NCBI GenBank assembly: GCA_023457895.1
Contig: JAEXAY010000032.1
Location: 1 to 64,000 of the forward strand
Length of the DNA stretch: 64,000 nt
Origin: Pseudomonadota bacterium
Lineage (GTDB): Bacteria; Pseudomonadota; Alphaproteobacteria; Sphingomonadales; Sphingomonadaceae
Reading direction: 5' to 3'
The notes beneath the pieces are model-generated. The model searched no databases, was not told where the DNA came from, and was given only the letters and a program-made list of their open reading frames with translations. Positions 41,722 through 50,554 of this stretch are shown piece by piece (positions within the stretch are counted from its first letter, which is position 1; the number at the start of each line of letters is the position of its first letter). The translations under genes and the position numbers were made by a program.

Positions 41722-44148
41722 ATGAGTGGGGGAAAGAAAATCATCGGGCTGTGGCACAGCCATGACCGGCAGGACGATGAAGTCGCGGTCAATTTTGGTC
41801 CGGTGACAGAAAATGGCGAACCCGTTGCCGCGCCGGACACCACGCCCGCAAGCGATGCCGCACCGGGCGCTGACGAGCAGCCCGCCGAGGAGGTGGCCGG
41901 GGAAGCTACCGGACCGCACTATGACGCGCCCGTTTCGTTTGAATATCCGGCTGCCCCGGACACCGAATGGCTTGAAACGCCGGTCGATCCCTGGTGGATG
42001 CGCGCGGCTGGACCGGCGCTCCTGATTCTCGCGCTGGCCTGGGTGGGTTTCTTTGGCTGGACGCTGTTTGGCCGGGGCACCGCCCTTCCCGATCTGTCTG
42101 CATGGCCTGCCATTATCGCGCAAGCGGCGATCCCGCTCGCGCTCATTGCCACCCTTTATCTCGGGATCCAGCGTTCGAGCTATGCAGAAGCCAACCGCTA
42201 CGGTCTGATGGCGCAGCGTATGGTCGAACAATCGCAGCAGATCGAACAGAAGATCGCCGGACTGAACAGCTATCTCGCGACCAGCCGGGCGGAGCTGACG
42301 AGACAGGCGGACGATGTGGCGAGTTTCGGACTGCAGGCCGCGGAACGCCTGCAGACCGCGACGCAGCACATCCGTGATGCGCTGAACGACGGGCTCGCCG
42401 TCAGCAGCCAGCTGACAGACAATAGCGTCCGGGCGATGCAGCAGGTCGAAGGCCTGCTCGCGGGATTACCCAAGGTGGATGACGTCGCCGCGCGCCTCAC
42501 CGAAAATCTGCGCGAGGCCGGGCGCAGTGCGCACCAGCATGGGTCCGCGCTCGAAGCCCAGATCGCCGCGATCAACGAACATGGCGAACGGACGCGCGAA
42601 GGATTGAACCGGCAGCAGGGCGAGCTCAAGGCGCAATTTGCCGAGCTTGCGGAACAGGTCGCTATGGCACGCGGCGAGTTGGAAAGTACCGCCCGGATCG
42701 CAACTGAACGCTTCACCGAAAGCGGGCATGCGGCCGAAGCGGCCTATATGTCGGCGCGGGCCGCGTCAGATGAACACACGACCGCCTATCTCGCGCAGCT
42801 GGAAGCCGCGCATCTGAGGCTCGATGATCGCGGCGCCGCGCTGCTGACGAGGCTGACCGGAAAGCTCGGCGAAGCCGATCAGGCGGTGGCAGCCCTCACC
42901 TCGCGGGTCGAGTTGCAGGAGGCCCATGCGCAGAGCCTGACGGCCAAGCTGATCAGCGCGCTGAACGAACTGGACGGAGAGTTTGCCAACTTCGATACCA
43001 AGGGGCGCGAACGGATCGAGGGACTTGCCGACGCGATGGACGGGCTGAAAGCGCACACCGAGGCCATGGCGAGCAAGGTCCAGCTTGGCGCCGACGGCGC
43101 ATCGCAGCTGATTGGCCGGTCGGAAGATTTGCTGGTCGCGCTCGACAGCGTCACGCGCGAACTGGAGGAAAGCCTGCCGAGCGCGTTCGGCCGTCTCGAC
43201 GAGCGGCTGCGCGCAAGCCGCGAATCGCTCGCGCTGGTGGGGCCGGAACTCGAAAAGGTCGAGGCCGTTGCCGATGCGACGCTCGGCCGCCTGCGCGAAA
43301 GCGATATCCTCGTAACCAGCCAGCATCGCCTAATGCGCGAATCCGGCGAAGCGGGCCGCAGCGCCGCCGAGGCACAAAAGGCAACGCTCGCCGAATTGCA
43401 GCAGCTGGTGGCCGCGATCAACAGCGAGGCGGACCAGCTCACCGGACAGGCGGGCCCGCGCCTCGTCGAAGCCCTGGTGCGGGTGCGTGAAACCGCGACG
43501 CAGGCGTCCGAAAAGGCCCGCAGCGCGCTGAGCGGCGTGATTCCGGAATCTGCGGCCAAACTGGGTGAAGCCAGCGCCGAGGCTCTCAACGCAGCGATCG
43601 GCAGCAAGGTGGATGAACGCCTCTCCGCGATTACGAATGCGTCCGAACAGGCAGTGGTTGCTGCCGACGCCGCCACCGGCCGGCTGCTGCAACAGGTCGC
43701 CAGCATCAACGAGGCGAGCGCGATCGTCGAAAAGCGCGTCGCTGATGCCAAGGCCGCGATCGAGGAGGCCGACCGCGACACCCTCACCCGGCGCGTGTCG
43801 CTGCTGACCGAATCGCTTAATTCGACGGCGATCGACGTGACCAAGATCCTGTCCAACGAAGTCACCGACACCGCCTGGGAGGCCTATCTCAAGGGCGACC
43901 GCGGCGTCTTTACCCGCCGGGCGGTGCGCCTTATCGACAATAGCGAAGCGCGCGAAATCCTGCGTCACTATGAGGAGGATGCGGAGTTCCGCAGCCATGT
44001 GAACCGCTATATCCACGATTTCGAAGCGATCCTGCGCAACCTGTTCGGAACGCGTGATGGTTCTTCGCTGAGCGTGACGTTGCTCTCGTCGGATATGGGC
44101 AAGCTTTATGTGGCGCTGGCGCAGGCGATCGAGCGGCTCCGCGCCTGA
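41722..44148 (+). CDS. Large inner-membrane coiled-coil protein (TipN-like architecture)
   Basis: 808 aa. An acidic N-terminus of about 90 residues, two hydrophobic helices (about 95-115 and 127-150), then about 550 residues of Ala/Glu/Gln-rich coiled coil, and a conserved-looking C-terminal domain (about 700-808) with AWEAYLKGDRGVFTRRAVRL and SSDMGKLYVALAQAIERL. Such proteins are often annotated as ATPases, but I see no P-loop. The layout recalls the Caulobacter polarity protein TipN; that is an analogy, not a homology claim. The ATG has CGAGG upstream. Confidence 0.75.
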   Translation: MSGGKKIIGLWHSHDRQDDEVAVNFGPVTENGEPVAAPDTTPASDAAPGADEQPAEEVAGEATGPHYDAPVSFEYPAAPDTEWLETPVDPWWMRAAGPALLILALAWVGFFGWTLFGRGTALPDLSAWPAIIAQAAIPLALIATLYLGIQRSSYAEANRYGLMAQRMVEQSQQIEQKIAGLNSYLATSRAELTRQADDVASFGLQAAERLQTATQHIRDALNDGLAVSSQLTDNSVRAMQQVEGLLAGLPKVDDVAARLTENLREAGRSAHQHGSALEAQIAAINEHGERTREGLNRQQGELKAQFAELAEQVAMARGELESTARIATERFTESGHAAEAAYMSARAASDEHTTAYLAQLEAAHLRLDDRGAALLTRLTGKLGEADQAVAALTSRVELQEAHAQSLTAKLISALNELDGEFANFDTKGRERIEGLADAMDGLKAHTEAMASKVQLGADGASQLIGRSEDLLVALDSVTRELEESLPSAFGRLDERLRASRESLALVGPELEKVEAVADATLGRLRESDILVTSQHRLMRESGEAGRSAAEAQKATLAELQQLVAAINSEADQLTGQAGPRLVEALVRVRETATQASEKARSALSGVIPESAAKLGEASAEALNAAIGSKVDERLSAITNASEQAVVAADAATGRLLQQVASINEASAIVEKRVADAKAAIEEADRDTLTRRVSLLTESLNSTAIDVTKILSNEVTDTAWEAYLKGDRGVFTRRAVRLIDNSEAREILRHYEEDAEFRSHVNRYIHDFEAILRNLFGTRDGSSLSVTLLSSDMGKLYVALAQAIERLRA

Positions 44149-44154
44149 CCGGGA

Positions 44155-44427
44155 TCAGGTTTCGGGCGCGCCGAACAGGTTGATATCCTCGGCGCCGATC
44201 CAGCCATTGACATAATTGGCATAATAAAGGCCGAACAGGATGACGGCGAGGATGGTGGTCTTGAGGACCACCTTCTTCGGCTGAAAATTGGCCGGCGCGC
44301 TTTCGGCCTGCCCCGGCACCTTTTCGACGCCCATCTCGTCCGCCGTCCGTACGCCGAACGGCAGCACCAGAAACGCGCTCATCACCCAGAAGAGCAGGAA
44401 GATCGCAAGAGCCGAGGTCCATTTCAT
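44155..44427 (-). CDS. DUF1467-family small membrane protein
   Basis: 90 aa with two hydrophobic helices (about 6-24 and 58-72) separated by a polar loop containing GVRTADEMG, the mark of DUF1467 proteins. Function unknown. It is the last gene of the nuo-birA-coaX-rnj unit, starting 10 bases after rnj. Its end is convergent, 6 bases from the 808-aa gene. Confidence 0.85.
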   Translation of the reverse strand: MKWTSALAIFLLFWVMSAFLVLPFGVRTADEMGVEKVPGQAESAPANFQPKKVVLKTTILAVILFGLYYANYVNGWIGAEDINLFGAPET

Positions 44428-44437
44428 GGACCTTCCC

Positions 44438-46078
44438 CTAGACGTCGATGATCAGGACATCAACGATCGGTTTCTTGCCGGTCCATTCGGTAGCGACCCG
44501 GCGGACTGCGAGACGGATATTATCGCGCCGCTTGTCGAGGTCGCGTGCGGGTTCCTCGGCTGCCAAACCGGCCGCGTGGATCATATCCTCGGTGAACTCG
44601 TCGCGTTCATGCTCGACCGGAACGCCCTGATAGCGCACGCGCGGCGAACCGCGCAGCTGATTGCCTTCGCCGAGCGCAACCGCGACCGAGATATGGCCGT
44701 TGAGGGAAAGCTTGCGGCGCTGATTGATCGTCTCGCCATCGGCCGGAAGAATGACATCTCCGTCAAGCACCAGGCGTCCGCTGCGGACATGATTCACGAT
44801 TTTCGGGTCGCCCGGTGCAAGCCGCACCACCTGACCATTCCTTTGAAACAGCGCTTGCTGTACGCCGTGGCTGAGGGCGAAGCGGCACTGCTCCTGCATG
44901 TGGCGTACCTCGCCATGCACCGGCACGACGATGCGCGGGCGGATATATTCATACATCTTGGCGAGTTCCGGGCGGCCGGGATGGCCCGACACATGGATAT
45001 GCGCCTGGCGTTCGGTCACCATCACGACGCCCTTCAACGCCAGCTGGTTCTGGATCCGGCCGATCGCGAGTTCGTTGCCCGGAATCTGGCGCGAGGAAAA
45101 CAGGCACCAGTCGCCCGCATCAAGCTTGATCTGGTGGACATCACCGGCAATGCGGGCGAGCGCGGCGCGCGGTTCGCCCTGCCCGCCGGTCGCGATGATC
45201 ATCACCTTGTCGCGCGGAAGCCGCATTGCGGTGTCGAAATCGACCGTCGGCGGGAAATCCTTGAGATAGCCGTTGGCTTGGCTGACGCTGATAATGCGGT
45301 CGAGCGAGCGCCCGGCGACACATAATTGCCGCCCCGTCTCGCGCGCCACTTCGCCCAATGTCTTGAGTCGCGCCGCGTTGGAAGCGAAGGTCGTCACCAA
45401 GACGCGCGCAGGGGCCTTGGCCACCATGTCGACGAGGCCCGGCTTGACCCCGCCCTCGCTTCCCGCCGGATTGGCGTTGAACACATTGGTGCTGTCGCAC
45501 ACCAGTGCGAGAATATCCTCGTCACCGATGGCGCGCAGCCGCTCGGCGGGCGCCTGCTCGCCGATCAGCATATCCTCGTCGAACTTCCAGTCGCCGGTGT
45601 GGAAGACCTTGCCATAGGGCGTTTCGATGACGCAGGCGCTCATGTCGGGGATCGAGTGCGCCAGCTGGACGAAGCGAAAATGGAATGGGCCGAGATCGAA
45701 GTCGCCGTTGGTATCGATGACGTGGATTTTCACCTTGTCGTCGAGGCCCTCCTCCGCCAGCTTGCCGCGGATCATCGAAGCCGTGAAGCGATTGGCATAG
45801 AGCGGCACGCCAAGGTCGTGCGCGAGATAGGGCACCGCGCCGATATGGTCTTCATGGGCGTGGGTAAGAACGATCCCGAGCAGGTCCGCCTTGCGCTCCT
45901 CGATAAACTCGATGTCGGGCAGGATCACGTCGATGCCGGGATAATCGGCATTGCCGAAGGTGACGCCGAGATCGACCATCACCCATTTGCCGTCGCACCC
46001 GTAAAGGTTGAGGTTCATCCCAATCTCGTCGGACCCGCCGAGCGCGAGGAAAAGAAGTTCATTGCCGGGCGTGGTCAC
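44438..46078 (-). CDS. rnj: Ribonuclease J
   Basis: 546 aa. A metallo-beta-lactamase core with HAHEDH at residues 73-78, a beta-CASP domain (VCDSTNVFNANPAGSE, TTFASNAARL) and a C-terminal domain with VHGEVRHMQEQ. RNase J matures and degrades RNA by endonuclease and 5'-3' exonuclease action. The ATG overlaps the coaX stop (46075-46078), as in many alphaproteobacterial nuo-birA-coaX-rnj runs. Confidence 0.94.
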   Translation of the reverse strand: MTTPGNELLFLALGGSDEIGMNLNLYGCDGKWVMVDLGVTFGNADYPGIDVILPDIEFIEERKADLLGIVLTHAHEDHIGAVPYLAHDLGVPLYANRFTASMIRGKLAEEGLDDKVKIHVIDTNGDFDLGPFHFRFVQLAHSIPDMSACVIETPYGKVFHTGDWKFDEDMLIGEQAPAERLRAIGDEDILALVCDSTNVFNANPAGSEGGVKPGLVDMVAKAPARVLVTTFASNAARLKTLGEVARETGRQLCVAGRSLDRIISVSQANGYLKDFPPTVDFDTAMRLPRDKVMIIATGGQGEPRAALARIAGDVHQIKLDAGDWCLFSSRQIPGNELAIGRIQNQLALKGVVMVTERQAHIHVSGHPGRPELAKMYEYIRPRIVVPVHGEVRHMQEQCRFALSHGVQQALFQRNGQVVRLAPGDPKIVNHVRSGRLVLDGDVILPADGETINQRRKLSLNGHISVAVALGEGNQLRGSPRVRYQGVPVEHERDEFTEDMIHAAGLAAEEPARDLDKRRDNIRLAVRRVATEWTGKKPIVDVLIIDV

Positions 46079-46857
46079 GCCATTTGTCTCCGGTAAAGCG
46101 TGGCGATGCCGCGCAGGGTAAGATCGGGGTCGATCCGATCGAAGAGATGCGCATGTTGCTGGAACAGGGGCGCAAGGCCGCCGGTCGCGATGACCGTTAC
46201 CGGCTTGCCGATTTCTGCCTTCATGCGGACGAGCAACCCTTCCATCATCGCGACATAGCCCCAGTAAATGCCGATCAGCATCTGGCTTTCGGTGGTCCGG
46301 CCGATCACGCTGGTCGAAGCTGGCGCCTCGATGCCGATGCGCGGCAATTTTGCGGCGGCAGCGACCAACGCGTCGAGCGACAGGTTGATCCCCGGCGCGA
46401 TGATCCCGCCCATATAGGCGCCATCGGGTCCGACATGGTCGACCGTGGTCGCGGTGCCGAAACTGATCACGATCTTGTCGCGATCGGGCGCCAGCGCCTG
46501 CGCGGCGATTGCGTTGACCGCACGATCGGCGCCCACCTGCTGCGGCTCATCGACCTTCAGGGCGATGCCCCATTCGAGCGGTGCGCGACCGGCGACCAAA
46601 GCTTCGGCGCCGAAATATTTGGTCGCCAGCATCTGCAGGTTGTGGAGTGCGCGCGGCACCACGGTGGAGATCACCACCGTGTCGACATCCGTGCGTTCAT
46701 AGCCTTCCATGCGCAACAGCTGGTCGAGCCAGACCGCATATTCGTCGGCCGTGCGGCGCGCGTCTGTCGCGATGCGCCAGCGCTGGAGGATTTCGCCCTT
46801 CGCATCGACCAGCGCGAACTTCACATTGGTATTGCCGGTATCAATCGCGAGCAGCAT
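46075..46857 (-). CDS. coaX: Type III pantothenate kinase
   Basis: 260 aa. Phosphorylates pantothenate in the first step of CoA synthesis. ASKHA fold: the phosphate-1 motif IDTGNTNVKFAL begins the protein, followed by the substrate motif VGADRAVNAIAA and the adenosine segment ISFGTATTVDHV. Overlaps birA by 17 bp at its 5' end and rnj by 4 bp at its 3' end. Confidence 0.95.
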   Translation of the reverse strand: MLLAIDTGNTNVKFALVDAKGEILQRWRIATDARRTADEYAVWLDQLLRMEGYERTDVDTVVISTVVPRALHNLQMLATKYFGAEALVAGRAPLEWGIALKVDEPQQVGADRAVNAIAAQALAPDRDKIVISFGTATTVDHVGPDGAYMGGIIAPGINLSLDALVAAAAKLPRIGIEAPASTSVIGRTTESQMLIGIYWGYVAMMEGLLVRMKAEIGKPVTVIATGGLAPLFQQHAHLFDRIDPDLTLRGIATLYRRQMA

Positions 46858-47569
46858 CGCCCTGCATCCCCTCGATTTCCATGTCTCCGGAATGGATTAC
46901 CACGGTTTCGCCACCGGGCAACCGCAAGTTCAGCATGGCCTCGGATGTCAGCCCGGCGAAGCTTCCCTCGATCCGGCTGCCATCATGGGCGGTCGTTGCA
47001 AGCCGCGTTCCCACCGGATGGGCGCGCGCGGACCAGTCGGCCATGGTGGCACGCAGCCCATCATGCCGCCAGCGCGCCAGCGCCAGGCCGAATTGCCGCG
47101 CCAGCAGCTCGCAGAATATCGCAGGTTCGGGCGCGGGCGCGACCTGGCTCAGCGCGGCGGTCACCCGGCCGGGCAATTGCGGTGCGTGGGCGAGATTGAC
47201 GCCGATCCCGACGATCACGGCGTCGTCCTGGCGTTCGAGCAGGATGCCCGCGAGCTTGTTGCCATCGAGCAGCACGTCATTGGGCCATTTGATGACGAGT
47301 GCGGCGCGCGGTGCATGATGGCGGACGCTTTCATAAAGGGCGATGGCGGCAACCAGGGACAGGCTGTGTGCGGGCGGATCACCAGACCGGAGACGGACCA
47401 GCGTCGAGGCGTAGAGATTGCCGCGCGGGCTCTGCCAATCACGGCCGAGACGTCCGCGTCCGCCGCTTTGCCTGTCGGCGCGCAGCCAAAGCCCTTCCGG
47501 CGCACCCTCTCGCGCGCGGATCAGCAGGTCGGCATTGGTCGAGCCGGTTTCGGCGATATGTTCAATCAA
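46841..47569 (-). CDS. birA: Biotin--[acetyl-CoA-carboxylase] ligase (BirA, enzyme domain only)
   Basis: 242 aa. Attaches biotin to the carboxyl carrier protein. The biotinyl-5'-AMP loop reads GGRGRLGRDWQSPRGNLYAS, preceded by the GSTN motif. There is no N-terminal DNA-binding domain, so it is a non-regulatory class I ligase. It follows nuoN by 13 bases. Confidence 0.93.
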   Translation of the reverse strand: MIEHIAETGSTNADLLIRAREGAPEGLWLRADRQSGGRGRLGRDWQSPRGNLYASTLVRLRSGDPPAHSLSLVAAIALYESVRHHAPRAALVIKWPNDVLLDGNKLAGILLERQDDAVIVGIGVNLAHAPQLPGRVTAALSQVAPAPEPAIFCELLARQFGLALARWRHDGLRATMADWSARAHPVGTRLATTAHDGSRIEGSFAGLTSEAMLNLRLPGGETVVIHSGDMEIEGMQGDAARD

Positions 47570-47582
47570 TCAGCGCGCCGCC

Positions 47583-49016
47583 TCAGAACAGCGACTGCGC
47601 CGCCGCGCCCGAACTCGCCGAGAGCCAGGGGATCGCAAGATAGCCGAGGAACGACACGGCAATGGCCGAGACCGCGATGAGCGCCTTGTCGAGCATGGGG
47701 CCATCATGAGCGAAGGTGCCTTCGGGTTCGTCAAAATACATCGTCTTGACGATCTTGAGATAATAGAAGGCGCCAACCACCGCGCTCAGGATACCGATGA
47801 TCGCGAGCGCCACCAATCCGGCCGAAACCGCCGCGTTGAACACGAGCAGCTTGGGCCAGAAGCCGAACATCGGCGGGACGCCGGCAAGGCTGAACATGAA
47901 CACGGCCAGAGCAAAGGCGAGCCACGGGCGATCCTTGTTAAGCCCCGCGAGCGCGCGGATATCCTCGACATAGGTGCCATCGGGGCGGCGCATTTGCAGC
48001 ACGCAGAGGAAAGCGCCGAGCGTGGTCACTGCATAGACCGCCATATAAACGAGCACGGCTGAAACCCCGGCTTCGGTTCCGGCTGCAAGCCCGATCAGGG
48101 CAAAGCCGACATTGTTGATCGAGGAATAGGCGAGCAGACGCTTGATATTGGTCTGGCGCACCGCCGCAATCGCCCCAAGGATGGTCGATGCGAGTGCGAT
48201 CACCATGATGATCTGCTGCCAGTCGAACGTGGCCGGCCCCATCGCTTCGATCACGATCCGCGTCAGCAGGGCCACGGCGGCAACCTTGGGTGCGCTGGCG
48301 AAAAAGGCCGTGACCGGCGTCGGCGCGCCTTCATAGACGTCCGGCGTCCACATGTGGAACGGCACCGCGCTGATCTTGAACGACAGTCCGGCGAGGACAA
48401 AGACGAGACCGAACAGCAGCCCGGCATTCTTTTCCCCGGCAAAAGCGTCGGCAATGCCTGCAAATTCGGTCGTTCCCGAAAAGCCATAGAGCAGCGATAC
48501 GCCGTAGAGCAGGATCCCGCTCGCCAGTGCGCCGAGAACAAAATATTTGAGGCCCGCTTCGGACGAACGGCCATCGGTGCGCATGAAGCTTGCCAGCACA
48601 TAGGCTGCGAGGCTGTTCAGTTCGAGCCCGATATAGAGCGAAACCAGGTCGGTCGCGCTGACCATGATCCCCATTCCGATTGTCGCGAACAGGATCAGCA
48701 CCGCATATTCGAGACGCAGGGGGCCATCGGACGAGAAGAAACGCGGCGCGATCAGGAGCGAGACCGCGCTCGCGCCATAGATGACGATCTTGGCAAAACG
48801 GGAAAAGGCGTCGGCCTGGAAGGTTCCGGAGAAGGCAACGCCGCCCTCACCTGTCACCGCGCACAGCACGATAGCCGCTGCCGCGAGCGTAGCCACAGCC
48901 AGCCAGGTGCCCAGGCGCGCCGCACTGTCGCCCGCAAAAGCCGCGACCATCAACAGGATCAGCGATCCGGCGGTCAGCACCAGTTCCGGCGCGATCATCA
49001 TGAAATCATGATACAT
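47583..49016 (-). CDS. nuoN: NADH-quinone oxidoreductase subunit N
   Basis: 477 aa, an antiporter-like membrane subunit of complex I with about 14 helices. It carries the family pattern with Lys in the discontinuous helices and KRLLAYSSINNVGFALIGLA. The start shares one base with the nuoM stop (TAATG). Last nuo gene; birA follows. Confidence 0.96.
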   Translation of the reverse strand: MYHDFMMIAPELVLTAGSLILLMVAAFAGDSAARLGTWLAVATLAAAAIVLCAVTGEGGVAFSGTFQADAFSRFAKIVIYGASAVSLLIAPRFFSSDGPLRLEYAVLILFATIGMGIMVSATDLVSLYIGLELNSLAAYVLASFMRTDGRSSEAGLKYFVLGALASGILLYGVSLLYGFSGTTEFAGIADAFAGEKNAGLLFGLVFVLAGLSFKISAVPFHMWTPDVYEGAPTPVTAFFASAPKVAAVALLTRIVIEAMGPATFDWQQIIMVIALASTILGAIAAVRQTNIKRLLAYSSINNVGFALIGLAAGTEAGVSAVLVYMAVYAVTTLGAFLCVLQMRRPDGTYVEDIRALAGLNKDRPWLAFALAVFMFSLAGVPPMFGFWPKLLVFNAAVSAGLVALAIIGILSAVVGAFYYLKIVKTMYFDEPEGTFAHDGPMLDKALIAVSAIAVSFLGYLAIPWLSASSGAAAQSLF

Positions 49017-50554
49017 TAGTGCGCCTCCCCGTGGGCTTCGCTTGTGGCAACGGCGGGTTTTCCGGCAGTGAGGCGGGCGTCACCGGGATGCTTGGCCGGA
49101 GCCATGCGCGCGACAAGCGCCTTCACGTCGTTGCGCATCGGCGCCATGAAACTTTCGGGATAGACGCCCATCCACAATACGACAGCCGCGATCGGGGCGA
49201 GCATCGCCCACTCGCGGACATTGAGGTCGGGCATCGCGGCCGCATCGGCGTTCCGCTGCGCGCCATAGGCGATGCGGCGATAAAGATAGAGCATATAGCC
49301 CGCGCCCAGGATGATGCCGGTCGTCGCGAAGAAGGCAGTCCAGCTTGACGCTTCATAAATCCCCATCAGCGAGAGGAATTCGCCGACAAAGCCACTGGTC
49401 CCCGGCAACCCGATCGAGGCCATGGTGAACAGAAGGAAGAAGATCGCATATTTCGGCATGTTGATCGAAAGCCCGCCATAGCGGTCAATCTCGCGTGTGT
49501 GCAGGCGATCGTAGATCACTCCGACGCAGAGGAACAGCGCGCCGGAAACAAGGCCGTGCGACAGCATCACGATAATACCGCCCTGAAGCCCCTGCTGGTT
49601 GAGCGCGAAGATCGCGGCCGTCACGATCCCCATATGCGCGACCGAGGAATAGGCGATGAGTTTCTTCATGTCGGTCTGCACCAGCGCGATCAGCGAGGTT
49701 ACGATCACGGCAATGCAGGACAAGAGGAAAACGAACCATGAAAGGTCCGCGCTCGCATCCGGGAACATCGGAAGCGAAAAGCGCAGGAAGCCATAGCCGC
49801 CCATCTTGAGGAGGACGCCGGCGAGGATGACCGAACCGGCGGTCGGCGCCTGGACGTGCGCGTCGGGCAGCCAGGTGTGGAGCGGCCACATCGGCACCTT
49901 GACCGCGAAGCTGGCGAAAAAGGCGAACCACAGCCACTTCTGCACATCGGCCGGGAAGTCATAATTCATCAGCGTCGGGATGTCGCTGGTGCCCGCGGCG
50001 TTGATCATCCACAGCATCGCGATCAGCATCAGCACCGATCCGAGGAAGGTATAGAGGAAGAATTTATAGCTCGCGTAGATGCGGTCCTTGCCGCCCCAGA
50101 TGCCGATGATGAGATACATCGGGATAAGGCCGGCTTCGAACATGATGTAGAACAGGATCAGATCCTGCGCACAGAACACGCCGATCATCAGCGTTTCCAT
50201 CAGCAGGAAAGCCGCCATGTAGAGGCCGGTCCGATCATTGATCGTTTCCCAGCTGGCGAGAATGCAGATCGGCATCAGGAACACCGATAGCAGGATCAGC
50301 ATCAGCGCGATCCCGTCGATGCCGAGTTTGTACTGGAGGAGGCCGCCGAACGAGCCGAACTGCTCGACAAACTGCCATTGCGCGCCACCGATGTCGAAAT
50401 TGATCCACAATATGATGCCAAGCACCAGATCGGCAAGCGTCGCCGCGAGCGCGATCCAGCGCGCGGTCTTCGCATCAGCCCAAAGGCAGAGCGCGCCGGC
50501 GATCAGCGGAATTGCGAGCATCAGGCTCAGAATGGGAAAGCCAAGCTGGTTCAT
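49016..50554 (-). CDS. nuoM: NADH-quinone oxidoreductase subunit M
   Basis: 512 aa, an antiporter-like proton-pumping subunit with about 14 helices, the conserved MKKLIAYSSVAHMGI and the proton-channel Glu in FEAGLIPMYLIIG. ATG 50554 overlaps the nuoL stop by 4 bp and is preferred over ATG 50575, which lies inside nuoL. The end is a His/Glu-rich tail (SEAHGEAH). Confidence 0.96.
   Translation of the reverse strand: MNQLGFPILSLMLAIPLIAGALCLWADAKTARWIALAATLADLVLGIILWINFDIGGAQWQFVEQFGSFGGLLQYKLGIDGIALMLILLSVFLMPICILASWETINDRTGLYMAAFLLMETLMIGVFCAQDLILFYIMFEAGLIPMYLIIGIWGGKDRIYASYKFFLYTFLGSVLMLIAMLWMINAAGTSDIPTLMNYDFPADVQKWLWFAFFASFAVKVPMWPLHTWLPDAHVQAPTAGSVILAGVLLKMGGYGFLRFSLPMFPDASADLSWFVFLLSCIAVIVTSLIALVQTDMKKLIAYSSVAHMGIVTAAIFALNQQGLQGGIIVMLSHGLVSGALFLCVGVIYDRLHTREIDRYGGLSINMPKYAIFFLLFTMASIGLPGTSGFVGEFLSLMGIYEASSWTAFFATTGIILGAGYMLYLYRRIAYGAQRNADAAAMPDLNVREWAMLAPIAAVVLWMGVYPESFMAPMRNDVKALVARMAPAKHPGDARLTAGKPAVATSEAHGEAH

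Noticed and set aside
41601..41843. N-terminal extension of the Hpt-like frame
   Set aside because: The added 81 residues overlap the start of the divergent 808-aa gene and have no family character.
42879..43871. 330-codon Ser/Ala/Arg-rich frame opposite the coiled-coil gene
   Set aside because: The antisense of an Ala/Glu coiled coil naturally gives Ser/Arg/Ala-rich open frames; no motifs.
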